Below, in pieces: positions 45,481 to 55,468 of a stretch of DNA of 64,000 nucleotides. Source of the DNA: Bradyrhizobium canariense (GTDB lineage Bacteria; Pseudomonadota; Alphaproteobacteria; Rhizobiales; Xanthobacteraceae); NCBI RefSeq assembly GCF_019402665.1, contig NZ_VSST01000006.1, positions 62,001 through 126,000 on the forward strand, read 5' to 3'. Both the position numbers and the translations under genes were made by a program. Positions within the stretch are counted from its first letter, which is position 1, and each line of letters opens with the position of its first letter. The notes beneath the pieces are model-generated. The model was not told the DNA's origin. It did not search any database and worked only from the letters and a program-made list of their open reading frames with translations.

Positions 45481-45692
45481 CCGGCCCGTCTCGCTTTTGC
45501 AAATCCGCGGTCCGTGGCCATGAAGCGGGCCAGCATCGGCGCGACAAGCTTTGCCGGATCGATCCGCTGCCCGCTTTCGCGCGCCATGGCCTCCGCATAG
45601 GCGACAAGATCCCGATGCACTGATGCCGGAAGTTCAGTGGTGACCTTGACCGGTTTGTCGTCGGGCAGCGCTCCTATTCTAAGCTTTGGCAT
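45447..45692 (-). CDS. DUF2274 domain protein of the trb cluster
   Basis: An 81-residue protein beginning MPKLRIGALPDDKPVKVT, with LPASVHRDLVAYAEA and a C-terminal ARFMATDRGFAKARR: the DUF2274 pattern. These small proteins are encoded directly after trbI in many proteobacterial elements and resemble ribbon-helix-helix proteins. It starts 3 bp after the trbI stop, so it is the last gene of the operon. Function unknown. Confidence 0.85.
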   Translation of the reverse strand: MPKLRIGALPDDKPVKVTTELPASVHRDLVAYAEAMARESGQRIDPAKLVAPMLARFMATDRGFAKARRAGHAPGVGGGEG

Positions 45693-45695
45693 CTC

Positions 45696-46904
45696 CTACC
45701 CTCCGTAAGGCGCAAGTATAAGGTCACGATTGACGACAACGCGAACTGGGAAGCCGGGTCGCACGGTAAGAGTAGGCTGAATGTTGAGGCTGCGCCGAAC
45801 TACCTGCTGCCCGGTTTGGTTCAGTGAATCCGAGGCGCCGTGGCGCAATGCCTGGATAATTGCGCTGTCGCTGCTGTTGGTGTCCGAACCGGCGCCAAGT
45901 TCAGTCCCGACCGCCAAGAAGGTCGATAGTGCCGCGGCCTTGAACAGTTCACCCCAATGATTGTCGACCTGGTCTTCGAGCCCGGCGTAGCCTGAGGCGT
46001 CTGCACCAGGCTGCCGCTCCAGAACAATTGAGCGGCCGTTCGGCATGATCAGCCGCGTCCAGACCAGCAGAACGCGGGACTGGCCGAACGAAACCTGGCT
46101 GTCATAACTGCCAATTAGCTTCGCTCCTTGTGGCACGAGCAAAAAGCGGCCAGTTGGAGAATCGTATATGTTCTCCGTCACCTGCGCCGCGATTTGTCCC
46201 GGAAGATCTGATCTGATCCCCGTCAGCAATGCGCCCGGAACAACAGTCCCAGCCTGCACGATATACGGTGAAGCCGGCCTGGTGATGCGGTCAGGGCTGA
46301 CCGTGCGACGGTCCACAGAAGCGTTCACAAAGGCAAGCTTCCTGTCCTGGCCGTTTTGGGTGAATCCATCGTCGCTGTTGCCTGGACCCGCTGGCATGAT
46401 GCGGTCGCTCCCTACAGCCGTGGTGGCAGGGGGGCGCGCATCTCGTCCGTTGGCCGAAGCAAACAGATGGCTGACACGAGCGGCTTCTGTTTCCTGGTCT
46501 CGTCGCTGTTGGTCTGGATCGGCGCCGCTCGGTGCCAGCTGGCCTTGAGCTGCAAGGATCGGCCGGCCAAGGTCGCCAGGCAGCGGGGGACCAAGCTGCG
46601 GGACGGATTGCCGTGCAGCGCCAGCGTAGTCCTTCGGCAGCGCGGTGATGCCATCGGCAACGTTGTGATGGTCGGTGCTGTAGAGTTCGTCCGCCGTCTG
46701 GGATCGGAGATGGTTGCTCTGCAGCGACCACAACACGACTCCGCTGATGACAAGCAATGCGAAGGTCGTTCCGCCAGCTAGGACCTTCCGCGACAGGCGC
46801 GTCACGCGCGGAGGCTCAGCCCTCAGCCGAAATCGCTCGGTTGGCTCGCCCAAGGGTGGGGCCGGAGCCGCATGTCCCTCATCATTTGCGTTCAGGGTGT
46901 TCAT
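45696..46904 (-). CDS. trbI: Conjugal transfer protein TrbI (VirB10-like)
   Basis: A 402-residue protein: a short cytoplasmic N-terminus, one membrane span (residues about 46-62), a long Pro/Gln-rich periplasmic linker and the C-terminal VirB10 domain (LPGQIAAQVTENIYDSPTGR, LLIPQG-type motif as LLVPQGAKLIGSYDS, WTRLIMPNGRSI). It couples inner- and outer-membrane parts of the type IV secretion channel. Its start overlaps the trbG stop (ATGA). Confidence 0.94.
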   Translation of the reverse strand: MNTLNANDEGHAAPAPPLGEPTERFRLRAEPPRVTRLSRKVLAGGTTFALLVISGVVLWSLQSNHLRSQTADELYSTDHHNVADGITALPKDYAGAARQSVPQLGPPLPGDLGRPILAAQGQLAPSGADPDQQRRDQETEAARVSHLFASANGRDARPPATTAVGSDRIMPAGPGNSDDGFTQNGQDRKLAFVNASVDRRTVSPDRITRPASPYIVQAGTVVPGALLTGIRSDLPGQIAAQVTENIYDSPTGRFLLVPQGAKLIGSYDSQVSFGQSRVLLVWTRLIMPNGRSIVLERQPGADASGYAGLEDQVDNHWGELFKAAALSTFLAVGTELGAGSDTNSSDSAIIQALRHGASDSLNQTGQQVVRRSLNIQPTLTVRPGFPVRVVVNRDLILAPYGG

Positions 46905-47935
46905 GACGAGGGCCTCCCGTCGGTCCTGACAATCCTGACCTTCTGCTGGTGCTCTCCGCCAAGGCGAAGCTCGGCGGCCGCGAAGAGCCGATCGACGATC
47001 AGCACGTTGCCATAGGCGCGATAGTTAACCAGTTCGGTCTTACCTTCAGAGCCGATCACGAACAGCGGGGGCATTTCACCTTGCACGATGCCGGCCGGGA
47101 ATTCGACATAGACCTTGCGGCCATCGTCATAGGCGACAAGCGGCCGCCAAGGTGGACTGTCCCCCTCAATCGCGTAACGAGCGATACGCTGCTCCGGATC
47201 CGGAAGAACGGGCTTCAGAGCAGCTGAACGCGATCGCTGGCGTACCGTCTCCGGATAGTACCAAGCAACGGATGGCATGTACGGCCGCTCGCGGGAGCGG
47301 AGCTCGATCAGATAGGTACGGCGGTCGGTGTTGACGACGAGATTCGTCTCGATTGAGGCCCGCGTTGGCTTGACCAGGATATGGACGCGCCGCGCGTCGC
47401 CGCTCCCACTTTCGGTATCGCCCACGACCCAGCGTACGGTATCTCCGGCCGCGATTGGTCCTGATCCCGTTAGCTGTTCTCCTTCCTCGAGTGCAATATC
47501 CGTGACCTGTCCAGGCGCAGCGTAGATCTGATAGAGAGCTCCGGGACTGTACGTGTAGATCTGCGCAGCGTTGAAATACCCGCGCTTGCGCGGTTCGACC
47601 CGCGCTGCGCTGTTTGCCGTCTCAACCCGGGTCACGGGTTCAGCATCTTCCTTCCCTCCCGACTTGCCGCCGAGAACCGGCTTCCAGAGCGGTGGAATGT
47701 GAAGCGGTCGCGATCTGTCGTCCAGAGGCACTGGAGGCGCCGGCAGCGGCGGGACTTCCGCGTCATAGCCGATCTCCGGCGGGATATAGGTCGCGCACCC
47801 ACCGAGCGCCGACGAGCAAAGCAAGAGCGCTGACAGAAGTGCTCGCCTTGAGGTCACGAACCGGGAGCAAGCCGAGTTGCCCCTGATCTGCGGGAAAGGA
47901 CGATCCGAATGAACGTCATGCGTCGTGTTGGTCAC
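46901..47935 (-). CDS. trbG: Conjugal transfer protein TrbG (VirB9-like)
   Basis: A 344-residue protein with an N-terminal signal and lipobox-like LGGC near residue 45-48. The VirB9 pattern follows: QIYTYSPGALYQIYAAPGQVTDIALEEGE at residues about 130-160, then AGDTVRWVVGD and a C-terminal GNVLIVDRLF. It forms the outer-membrane core ring with TrbI. It overlaps trbF and trbI by 4 bp each. Confidence 0.93.
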   Translation of the reverse strand: MTNTTHDVHSDRPFPQIRGNSACSRFVTSRRALLSALLLCSSALGGCATYIPPEIGYDAEVPPLPAPPVPLDDRSRPLHIPPLWKPVLGGKSGGKEDAEPVTRVETANSAARVEPRKRGYFNAAQIYTYSPGALYQIYAAPGQVTDIALEEGEQLTGSGPIAAGDTVRWVVGDTESGSGDARRVHILVKPTRASIETNLVVNTDRRTYLIELRSRERPYMPSVAWYYPETVRQRSRSAALKPVLPDPEQRIARYAIEGDSPPWRPLVAYDDGRKVYVEFPAGIVQGEMPPLFVIGSEGKTELVNYRAYGNVLIVDRLFAAAELRLGGEHQQKVRIVRTDGRPSS

Positions 47936-48615
47936 TGGCTCAACTCCTTCGACCAGTTGATGGCGCGGACGTAGACGCCAAGAGGATTTTTGCGCAGGCG
48001 TTCGGCATCGCGCGGCGTCTCGATCACGATCGAGAGAATCGCAGTCCAGCGCTCGGTCGAGCTCAACGAGCCGCTATCGCAAATGCGCTGAGTCCACGCG
48101 ACCCGAAAGCTCTCCGACGAAGCGCGAATGACGCTCGATACGTCGACGGAGATTTGGGCCTTACCCAACTTGGCAAAGGGGTCATTGCTGCGCGCATAGT
48201 CATTCAGCGCTGCGGCGCCACGATCGGTCGTAAAATCATAGGCCCGGAGCCAGTTTTGGCGCAGAACGATGCCGTCGGCGGGTAGGCCTCTGACGTCCTC
48301 GATAAAGCGCGCCAGATGGTAGGCGATCTGCGCATCAGTGGGTTGATAATCGATGTTGGCAGGCGCAACCCTTTGGGCCTGACCGAGATGGTCCACTTCA
48401 ACCACCCACGGCGTGATCGAGCCTTGGCTCGATTGCCAAACGAGGCTCCCTGCGAGACCGGCTGATAACATCAAGCAGCCGAACGCCATCAAGCGCCAGT
48501 TCTTGGCCTGCACGCGGGCGGATCCAATGCGTTCGTCCCAAACCTGCGCTGCCTTTTGGTAGGGCGTGATCGGCTCGGGCATACGCCCGTAGTGTACGGA
48601 AGGTCGTCTGAACAT
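47932..48615 (-). CDS. trbF: Conjugal transfer protein TrbF (VirB8-like)
   Basis: A 227-residue inner-membrane protein: the conserved N-terminal PITPYQKAAQVWDERIGSAR, one membrane span (residues about 45-65) and a periplasmic VirB8 domain containing IAYHLARFIEDVRGLP. It scaffolds the channel. A 98-bp gap separates it from trbL upstream. Confidence 0.93.
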   Translation of the reverse strand: MFRRPSVHYGRMPEPITPYQKAAQVWDERIGSARVQAKNWRLMAFGCLMLSAGLAGSLVWQSSQGSITPWVVEVDHLGQAQRVAPANIDYQPTDAQIAYHLARFIEDVRGLPADGIVLRQNWLRAYDFTTDRGAAALNDYARSNDPFAKLGKAQISVDVSSVIRASSESFRVAWTQRICDSGSLSSTERWTAILSIVIETPRDAERLRKNPLGVYVRAINWSKELSQ

Positions 48616-48713
48616 CGATAGTTGCCCCTGAGATCAAGTGATCGTTTCGAGTTGTTCGGTGTCTGCGTTTCAGTCTGTCGCGCAGCGGCTGGCGAAGGCG
48701 CAGTGGCTAAGTG

Positions 48714-49940
48714 TCAGCGCTCTCCCTCAGACAAATCGACGGAAGAGCCGCCGCCACCGTGATCGCCCGAGCGGACCGCGTGGCCCACTGCCGACGCACC
48801 GTGCCGAATAGTCTCGGCACGCTTCATGCGGCGCGCCCAATCAGGCTGCCCTTCAGCCGAGGTGCTCGCGGCCTGCTCGCCCGCTTGCCTACCCCCGAAG
48901 GCGGCCGCCGCACGACGCAGGGGACTTATGGCAGCTGAAGTGCCAGCCTCCGCGACGCCAGCAAGGCCGCCACTTCGACAGGCGGCGGATGCGCCGCTCA
49001 AGACGGCACCGCCACCACGCGCGGCGCCTGCCATCGCGCCGCCAGCGACACCAGCACCGCCGGCGGCGAGACCTGCGCCAGCCGCAACAATGCCGCCGGC
49101 GGCAAGCCCCGTTCCAATCGCGGCGCCGGCGCCGAGCTGCGGCCCGCCGGATACCAGGCCGTTTGCGATTCCTGGACCGAAGATACCCAGCCCGAGCAAG
49201 GAGAGCGCCGCGAGCACCAAGGTCATCGCGTCCTCAATGGTCGGCTGTGCGCCGCCGAAGCCAGTGGTGAACTGCGAGAACAGAGTCGATCCAATGCCGA
49301 CAATGACGGCCAGGACTAGGACCTTGATGCCGGAGGATATGACGTTGCCCAGGACCCGCTCTGCCGCGAAGGCGGTCTTGCCAAACAAGCCAAAGGGAAT
49401 GAGGACGAAGCCGGCCAGCGTCGTGAGCTTGAACTCGATCAGGGTGACGAAAAGCTGGATCGCCAGAATGAAGAAGGCGAGCAGCACCACGACCCAGGCG
49501 AACAGGAGAACGACGATCTGAACGAAATTCTCGAAGAAACTGATGTAGCCCATCAGGCTCGAGATTGAGTCGAGAAGCGGCCGGCCGGCATCCAGGCCGA
49601 CTTGAGCGATCTTTCCCGGTCGTAAGAAATCTGCCACGGAGAGGCTTGCGCCGGACGCTTTCAGCCCAAGACCGGCAAAGCTCTCGAAGACGACGCGCGC
49701 CAGGCTATTCCAGTTGCCGATGAGGTAAGCAAAGACTCCGACAAAGAGCGTCTTCTTGACGAGGCGCGCGATGATGTCCTCGTCCGGCCCCCAACTCCAG
49801 AATAACGCGGCGAGAGTGATGTCGATCGTCGCAAGGGTCGTTGCGAGATATCCGACATCGCTACCCAGCAGCCCGAAGCCGTTGTCGATATGGCGCGTGA
49901 ACGTTTCCAGGAACTGGTCGATGATTCCGGCGCCGGTCAT
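48714..49940 (-). CDS. trbL: Conjugal transfer protein TrbL (VirB6-like)
   Basis: A 408-residue polytopic protein, with IIDQFLETFTRHIDNGFG at the start and six or more membrane segments up to about residue 290. A long Gly/Ala-rich, probably disordered C-terminal tail follows. TrbL is the inner-membrane pore component of the P-type conjugation channel. It overlaps trbK by 4 bp. Confidence 0.93.
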   Translation of the reverse strand: MTGAGIIDQFLETFTRHIDNGFGLLGSDVGYLATTLATIDITLAALFWSWGPDEDIIARLVKKTLFVGVFAYLIGNWNSLARVVFESFAGLGLKASGASLSVADFLRPGKIAQVGLDAGRPLLDSISSLMGYISFFENFVQIVVLLFAWVVVLLAFFILAIQLFVTLIEFKLTTLAGFVLIPFGLFGKTAFAAERVLGNVISSGIKVLVLAVIVGIGSTLFSQFTTGFGGAQPTIEDAMTLVLAALSLLGLGIFGPGIANGLVSGGPQLGAGAAIGTGLAAGGIVAAGAGLAAGGAGVAGGAMAGAARGGGAVLSGASAACRSGGLAGVAEAGTSAAISPLRRAAAAFGGRQAGEQAASTSAEGQPDWARRMKRAETIRHGASAVGHAVRSGDHGGGGSSVDLSEGER

Positions 49941-50305
49941 GGCTTGCTCGCGTCAGGTGTCGCCAGGGGCGGATATCCTTGCGGCATCCGACTCTGATCC
50001 TTTGGGGCGGGCGCCAAGCCTGCGACGGAATCATCGTGGCCAGGAACCGCTGGACTGTCTTTCCTGCCAAAGAAGCGACGCCGGTTTTCGTCCCAAACCC
50101 GCTTGCAACGTTGATACCCTGCCGTGTCCTCCGAAGTGACGCTGCGGCAGCGTGCGAGGTCTGAGCTCGTTGCACTCGTCGTCTGCTCTGCCTTGGGCGC
50201 AGGAGACTCCTCTGCACCACGGAGCTGTATCGTGCATGCAGCGACCGCGAATACGCCGATTGTCGTAAGCAGCGACAACGCCTTGAACGCTCTTACATCG
50301 GTCAT
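49937..50305 (-). CDS. trbK: Entry exclusion-type lipoprotein TrbK
   Basis: A 122-residue protein with an N-terminal hydrophobic segment ending AVAAC, a lipoprotein signal, and a Cys-containing core ARCRSVTSEDTAGYQRCKRVWDENRRRFF typical of the TrbK variant encoded between trbJ and trbL. TrbK proteins block redundant transfer into cells already carrying the element. Overlaps of 1 and 4 bp with the neighbours support its place in the operon. Confidence 0.87.
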   Translation of the reverse strand: MTDVRAFKALSLLTTIGVFAVAACTIQLRGAEESPAPKAEQTTSATSSDLARCRSVTSEDTAGYQRCKRVWDENRRRFFGRKDSPAVPGHDDSVAGLAPAPKDQSRMPQGYPPLATPDASKP

Positions 50306-51036
50306 CAGTGGAACATCCGCACGTCTTGGGACTGATAGCCCTGTCCGGGGGTCAGGAACCGCCTGAGCTGTTCTCGCCCCTGATCCTGGGCCGAGGCGCG
50401 CTGAGCTGCTTCAAGGCTCTGCGCCCTGCCCTGCGCCGCCACCGCAGCCGTAAGATCGGCGAGTTGTTGCGCCTGGAGGGCCAGGATCTGATTGCCGGCC
50501 TGTGTTGCCTGCAGGGCACCACTGGCACCCTGGCTCGACGTTACGAGCGCTGAGGTCTGGATGCGATTGGTGTCGAGGTTGCCGACCACGCCGGCCTGGA
50601 CGCGAAGAGAATCCTGCAGTGCAGCAACAGAGTTTTGCCACCGCGATTGAGCGTTGGTGATCAAAACCTGGTTGGACTGGCTGCCGGTGACCGGCGCATA
50701 GCTGGTCGAGAACGCGCGATCGATCTGTTGGACGTCGTAGGCGATCCTCTGGGCTTGGGCCAGCAATTGCTGGGTCCGCTGGATCGAGGATTGTAGTTGC
50801 TGCAGCGACGAAGACGGCAGGCTTGCCAAGTTCTTCGCCTGATTGATCAGCATCTGCGCCTCGTTCTGCAACGAGGTGATCTGATTGTTGATCTGCTGGA
50901 GCTCCCGCGCCGCGGTCAGGACATTCTGAACGTAGTTATTGGGATCGAATACGATCCACTGCGCCCGCGCGGGCACCGTGACGCCAAGCACCGACGCGAC
51001 TGTGCCAGCAGCCACCAATAGGCCGAGACGCCTCAT
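50305..51036 (-). CDS. trbJ: Conjugal transfer protein TrbJ (VirB5-like)
   Basis: A 243-residue secreted protein: signal peptide ending VPARAQ, then WIVFDPNNYVQNVLTAARELQQINNQI, the TrbJ hallmark (residues about 27-53), and long Gln-rich helices likely to form coiled coils. It is thought to sit at the pilus tip or aid pilus assembly. It shares one base with both trbE and trbK. Confidence 0.92.
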   Translation of the reverse strand: MRRLGLLVAAGTVASVLGVTVPARAQWIVFDPNNYVQNVLTAARELQQINNQITSLQNEAQMLINQAKNLASLPSSSLQQLQSSIQRTQQLLAQAQRIAYDVQQIDRAFSTSYAPVTGSQSNQVLITNAQSRWQNSVAALQDSLRVQAGVVGNLDTNRIQTSALVTSSQGASGALQATQAGNQILALQAQQLADLTAAVAAQGRAQSLEAAQRASAQDQGREQLRRFLTPGQGYQSQDVRMFH

Positions 51037-53474
51037 TACGATTTCTCCAGATTGACGAGATTGGGGATCAGATCGATGACCCAGGCGACGCCATGCTGCT
51101 GGAGCCAGGCCGGCACGAACCCGTCAAGTCCATGCTCGGAGAGAAGCTGCGCGATCGCAGCCTGGTCGGTCTTGGAAGAGGCTGCGGTGAACGCGAGCGC
51201 AACTTCACCAAGGCCAAGTTCGAACATCCGATTGCCGCGACGGGACTGGCAATAATAGTCGCGCTTTGGCGTTGCCCGGCTCAGAAGCTCGATCTGACGG
51301 TCATTGAGGCCGAAACGGCGGTAGATGGCAGTGATCTGCGGTTCGATCGCCCGTTCGTTCGGCAGCAACAGGCGCGTTGGGCAGCTTTCGATAATCGCCG
51401 GCGCGATCGAAGAGCCATCAATGTCAGAAAGCGACTGGGTGGCGAAGATGACGGACGCGTTCTTCTTGCGAAGCGTCTTCAGCCATTCCCGGAGTTGCCC
51501 CGCAAAATCCTCGTCATCGAGGGCAAGCCAACCCTCGTCGACAATCAGGAGTGTCGGCCGGCCATCGAGACGATCACCAATACGATGGAAGAGGTACGTC
51601 AGCACGGCCGGCGCGGCACTCGTTCCGATCAATCCTTCGGTCTCAAACGCCTGGACCGAGGCTTCGCCAAGGCGTTCGAATTCGGCATCAAGCAGTCGCC
51701 CTGAGGGACCGCCGAGGCAATAAGGTTGCAAGGCGCGTTTCAGGGAGTTCGATTGCAGGAGGACCGACAGGCCGGTCAACGTGCGTTCCTGCCTCGGCGC
51801 CGAGGCGAGAGAGGTCAGCGCCGACCACAGGTGATCCTTGACCTCCGGCGTGATCTCGACCTTTTCCCGCGCCAGGATCGCGCCGATCCATTCCGTGGCC
51901 CATCCGCGCTCGGAAGGGTCGTCGATCCAGGCCAGCGGTTGCAACGCAACGAGTTCATCACCTCCGTCGGACAATGCGCCGCCGAGGTCATGCCAATCGC
52001 CGCCCATGGCAAGCGCGGTTGCCCGGATCGACCCGCCAAAATCGAACGCAAAGACCTGAGAGCTCGGGTAACGGCGGAACTGCAGCGCCATCAGCGCCAG
52101 CAGTACAGATTTGCCAGCTCCCGTCGGTCCCACCACCAGAGTATGGCCGACATCGCCAACGTGGAGCGAGAATCGGAACGGTGTCGAGCCCTCGGTCTTG
52201 CCGAACAGGAGGGGTGGACCCTTGAAGTGCAGGTCGCTCGCCTCGCCGGCCCATACGGCCGACATCGGGATCATATGGGCGAGGTTGAGGGTCGAAACCG
52301 GAGGCTGCCGCACATTGGCGTAGACGTGCCCGGGCAGACTGCCGAGCCAGGCTTCTACGGCGTTTACCGTCTCGATCATGCAGGTGAAATCGCGGCCCTG
52401 AATGACCTTCTCGACCAGCCGGAGCTTTTGATCGGCAGCATTGGGATCGCCGTCCCATACGGTGATGGTCGCCGTGACAAAGGCCTGTCCGATCTGATCA
52501 GAACCCAATTCCTGCAGCGCCGCGTCGGCGTCTATTGCCTTGTTGTGGGCGTCAGTATCGAGCAGCGTCGACGCCTCGTTGGTCATGACCTCCTTGAGAA
52601 TGGCGCCGATGGACTTTCGCTTGGCGAACCACTGCCGGCGAATTTTGGTCAGCAGCTTGGTGGCATCGGTCTTGTCGAGCATGATCGCCCGGGTCGACCA
52701 GCGATACGAGAATGGGAGGCGATTAAGTTCGTCCAGAATTCCCGGCGTCGTCGCGCCGGGAAAGCCGACAATCGTAAGAACTCGTACATTGGCTGACCCC
52801 AGCATCGGCTCAAGCCCGCCGGTCAGCGGCTGGTCGGCCAACAGCGCATCGACGTACATCGGAATTTCGGGCACTCGAACGCGGTGCCGTTTGGTCGAGA
52901 TCGTCGAGTGCAGGTAGGTCAGCGTGTCCTGATCATCGAGCCAGGCACACTCGGGCATAAACCCTTCAACGAGTTGAAGCACGCGGTTGGTTTGGTCGAC
53001 AAACCCGCGGAGAACCTCGCGCGCGTCGGCTCCGACGGTGCGATCGCGGCCCTCATAGAGCAGTCGCTCTGCCCTGGCGGCCCCCTCCTCCGGCGGCAGA
53101 TAGAGGAAAGTCAGAAAATAGCTGGACTCATAATGGGCACCGGCCTCTTCGAACTGAGCCCTGCGCTCGGCGTCGACCAGTGCGGATGCGACATCAGGAA
53201 AGGTGTTCGGCGGGTAAGCACCCGCAAAATGGCGCTGCGCCTCAACGAATAAGGCCCAGCCGGACCCGAGACGGCGCAAGGCGTTGTTCAGACGACCGGC
53301 GACGGCGATAAGCTCAGCCGGCACTGCGCTGTCGAGGTCAGGTCCCCGGAACTTGGCTGTCCGCTGGAACGAACCGTCCTTGTTCAGGATGATGCCCTCG
53401 TCGACGAGAGCTGTCCAAGGCAGGAAATCGGCGAGACGGGCGTTGGAATGGCGGTATTCGGCGAGGTTCATCAT
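51036..53474 (-). CDS. trbE: Conjugal transfer ATPase TrbE (VirB4-like)
   Basis: About 812 residues from ATG 53474 (or 53471), beginning with the family start MNLAEYRHSNARLADFLPW. Walker A is GPTGAGKSVL, Walker B LLIVDEGWLAL and a downstream FATQSLSDI motif is present. It energises pilus assembly and substrate transfer. The frame is open 56 codons further upstream inside trbD and that part is not coding. Confidence 0.94.
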   Translation of the reverse strand: MMNLAEYRHSNARLADFLPWTALVDEGIILNKDGSFQRTAKFRGPDLDSAVPAELIAVAGRLNNALRRLGSGWALFVEAQRHFAGAYPPNTFPDVASALVDAERRAQFEEAGAHYESSYFLTFLYLPPEEGAARAERLLYEGRDRTVGADAREVLRGFVDQTNRVLQLVEGFMPECAWLDDQDTLTYLHSTISTKRHRVRVPEIPMYVDALLADQPLTGGLEPMLGSANVRVLTIVGFPGATTPGILDELNRLPFSYRWSTRAIMLDKTDATKLLTKIRRQWFAKRKSIGAILKEVMTNEASTLLDTDAHNKAIDADAALQELGSDQIGQAFVTATITVWDGDPNAADQKLRLVEKVIQGRDFTCMIETVNAVEAWLGSLPGHVYANVRQPPVSTLNLAHMIPMSAVWAGEASDLHFKGPPLLFGKTEGSTPFRFSLHVGDVGHTLVVGPTGAGKSVLLALMALQFRRYPSSQVFAFDFGGSIRATALAMGGDWHDLGGALSDGGDELVALQPLAWIDDPSERGWATEWIGAILAREKVEITPEVKDHLWSALTSLASAPRQERTLTGLSVLLQSNSLKRALQPYCLGGPSGRLLDAEFERLGEASVQAFETEGLIGTSAAPAVLTYLFHRIGDRLDGRPTLLIVDEGWLALDDEDFAGQLREWLKTLRKKNASVIFATQSLSDIDGSSIAPAIIESCPTRLLLPNERAIEPQITAIYRRFGLNDRQIELLSRATPKRDYYCQSRRGNRMFELGLGEVALAFTAASSKTDQAAIAQLLSEHGLDGFVPAWLQQHGVAWVIDLIPNLVNLEKS

Positions 53475-53484
53475 GATCGAGAGC

Positions 53485-53748
53485 TCAGGCGTTGAGATGG
53501 CCGGGAATGCGCAGGTGTCGGCGCACGACATCGACGAAAGCGGGATCGCGCTTGGCGGCCCAGACGGCGGCCATGTGGCCGATGAACCAGAGGACGAGAC
53601 CGGCGATCCAGAGCCGCAGTCCAAGTCCAAGGGCTGCCGCAAGCGTGCCGTTAATAATCGCGACCGATCGCGGCGAGCCGCCCATTAGGATGGGCTCGGT
53701 AAGCGCGCGGTGGACGGGCACGACAAAACCTGCGACCGGCTCATCCAT
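53485..53748 (-). CDS. trbD: Conjugal transfer protein TrbD (VirB3-like)
   Basis: An 87-residue protein from ATG 53748: VPVHRALTEPILMGGSPRSVAIIN, then two hydrophobic segments (residues about 32-60) and a C-terminal RHLRIPGHL. Typical of TrbD, an inner-membrane partner of TrbE. Its start shares one base with the trbC stop. Confidence 0.92.
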   Translation of the reverse strand: MDEPVAGFVVPVHRALTEPILMGGSPRSVAIINGTLAAALGLGLRLWIAGLVLWFIGHMAAVWAAKRDPAFVDVVRRHLRIPGHLNA

Positions 53749-54071
53749 CAGATCACCACGCCGCCGCCGAAGGAGAAGAACGACAGGAAGAAGCTCGAGG
53801 CCGCGAACGCGATCGACAGACCGAACACGATCTGGATCAGCCTGCGGAAACCACCTGACGAGTCCCCGAATGCTAGCGTGAGCCCGGTCACGACGATGAT
53901 GATGACGGCGATGATCTTGGCGACCGGCCCCTCCACGGACTGCAGAATCTGATTGAGTGGCTGCTCCCACGGCATGTTCGAGCCCGCCGCCCATGCCGGC
54001 GCCATCGTCAGAAGAACCGCACCGGAAGCAATGAGTGATGCGACTTGAAGAAAATGAGAGTTCGAACGCAT
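53748..54071 (-). CDS. trbC: Conjugal transfer pilin TrbC (VirB2-like)
   Basis: A 107-residue prepilin from ATG 54071 (GGAG 7 bases upstream). A long signal ends near APAWAAGSNMPWEQPLNQIL, and two hydrophobic helices follow (KIIAVIIIVVTGLTLAFGD and the C-terminal Phe-rich stretch). Processed TrbC forms the conjugative pilus. It begins one base after the trbB stop. Confidence 0.92.
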   Translation of the reverse strand: MRSNSHFLQVASLIASGAVLLTMAPAWAAGSNMPWEQPLNQILQSVEGPVAKIIAVIIIVVTGLTLAFGDSSGGFRRLIQIVFGLSIAFAASSFFLSFFSFGGGVVI

Positions 54072-54072
54072 G

Positions 54073-55035
54073 TCAGTCTCCTGCTGGTGAAAGGCTGTAG
54101 TCGCCGGCGGCACCAAGCCCTGTGACGAGGGCGAGTTCGGCGAGACGACGGTCAGCGCCGCGCCCCGCAAGCACAGCAACGAGGTTGATGGTCTCGGCGA
54201 TCAGGGCGCGCGGCACTGTGATGACGGCTTCCTGGATGAGCTGCTCGAGCCGCCGCAGCGCACCGAGCGCGGTACCCGCATGAATGGTGCCGATACCGCC
54301 GGGATGGCCTGTGCCCCAAGCCTTGAGTAGATCGAGCGCCTCGGCTCCTCGGACTTCGCCAATCGGGATGCGATCAGGTCGTAGGCGCAGCGAGGACCGA
54401 ACGAGGTCCGATAGCGTGGCAACGCCGTCTTTGGTCCGGAGCGCTACAAGATTGGGCGCTTTGCACTGAAGTTCGCGCGTATCTTCGATCAGCACGACCC
54501 GATCAGAGGTCTTAGCCACTTCGGCCAGGAGCGCATTGGTCAATGTTGTCTTGCCGGTCGATGTCCCACCCGCGACGAGAATATTCTTGTGAGCAGCGAC
54601 CGCGTCCCTCAGGGTCCTGGCCTGCTCCGACGTCATGACTTCCTGCGCGACGTAGTCGTCGAGCGTAAACACGGCGACGGCGGGCTTGCGGATAGCAAAG
54701 GCCGGTGCTGCAACGACCGGAGGCAAGAGACCTTCGAAGCGCTCGCCGGTTCCAGGCAGTTCGGCTGAGACACGTGGCGCACCGGCGTGCACTTCGGCGC
54801 CTACGTGATGCGCTACCAGGCGAACAATGCGCTCGCCATCCGCGGCCGACAGAGTTTCGCCTGTATCGATCAGGCCATTCGACAACCGGTCGATCCACAG
54901 CCGCCCATCCGGGTTGAGCATCACCTCGATGATCGCTTCGTCGTCGAGGTAGCCGGCAATCGCAGAGCCAAGCGCGCTGCGCAGCATTCGCGCACCGCGC
55001 GAACTCGCCTCCGATTGAATGGAATGGATTGCCAC
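54073..55035 (-). CDS. trbB: Conjugal transfer ATPase TrbB (VirB11-like)
   Basis: A 320-residue hexameric ATPase from GTG 55035. Walker [15 protein letters not shown] is near residue 155-168; [11 protein letters not shown] (Asp box), [12 protein letters not shown] (Walker B) and [13 protein letters not shown] (His box) follow. It drives pilus assembly. It is the first gene of the surviving operon. The usual upstream traG and CopG-type genes are missing, so the operon has been cut just ahead of trbB. A copy of its first 80 bases lies at 58886-58965. Confidence 0.94.
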   Translation of the reverse strand: MAIHSIQSEASSRGARMLRSALGSAIAGYLDDEAIIEVMLNPDGRLWIDRLSNGLIDTGETLSAADGERIVRLVAHHVGAEVHAGAPRVSAELPGTGERFEGLLPPVVAAPAFAIRKPAVAVFTLDDYVAQEVMTSEQARTLRDAVAAHKNILVAGGTSTGKTTLTNALLAEVAKTSDRVVLIEDTRELQCKAPNLVALRTKDGVATLSDLVRSSLRLRPDRIPIGEVRGAEALDLLKAWGTGHPGGIGTIHAGTALGALRRLEQLIQEAVITVPRALIAETINLVAVLAGRGADRRLAELALVTGLGAAGDYSLSPAGD

Positions 55036-55468
55036 CGTTCGCCCCCACCGAATGAGGACGAAAGAGCGTCCTCAGATGGTGTGATTAGAAAAGGTGCCAA
55101 TGGACTTAGCGCAACAAGCGCTTTCCGTGATCGTAGGCTGGCGTAGGAAAAGAAAGTCTGAGCACTACGCGCAAAGCCCCCAGGTTGATCCGAAGCCCAC
55201 TCGGACCAACTCCATTGAGAGCGGCAGGCAAGACCGCACGTTCAAGATCCCGAAGAATCGAAACGGACGCATTACCGTTTCCGGGCGAACGCGATGTCAT
55301 CCAGCTCTTGAATGGGCCGGCTCGATGTATGGTCCCGGCAGGATCAGAACGTTGCGCGCAAACCGCAGGAACTCGACGCGATAACTTCGTGAACGAGAAG
55401 ACACCACGGATCGGTTGTCTATGAAATAGGCAGAGGTGCCAGCCGCCTCGCCACCCTGTTCGCCCGTG
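55036..55468. other. Intergenic region upstream of trbB
   Basis: About 430 bp between the trb operon and a LysR gene that point in the same direction. No gene, repeat or RNA stands out. The 13 bp next to trbB (to 55048) are part of the sequence duplicated at 58886-58961. Confidence 0.5.

Noticed and set aside
55310..55375. Sequence resembling an antisense tRNA 3' end (GTCCCGGCAGGATC)
   Set aside because: The T arm does not pair, and no anticodon or D arm can be folded around it. Unlike 41438-41487, it is not a recognisable tRNA fragment.
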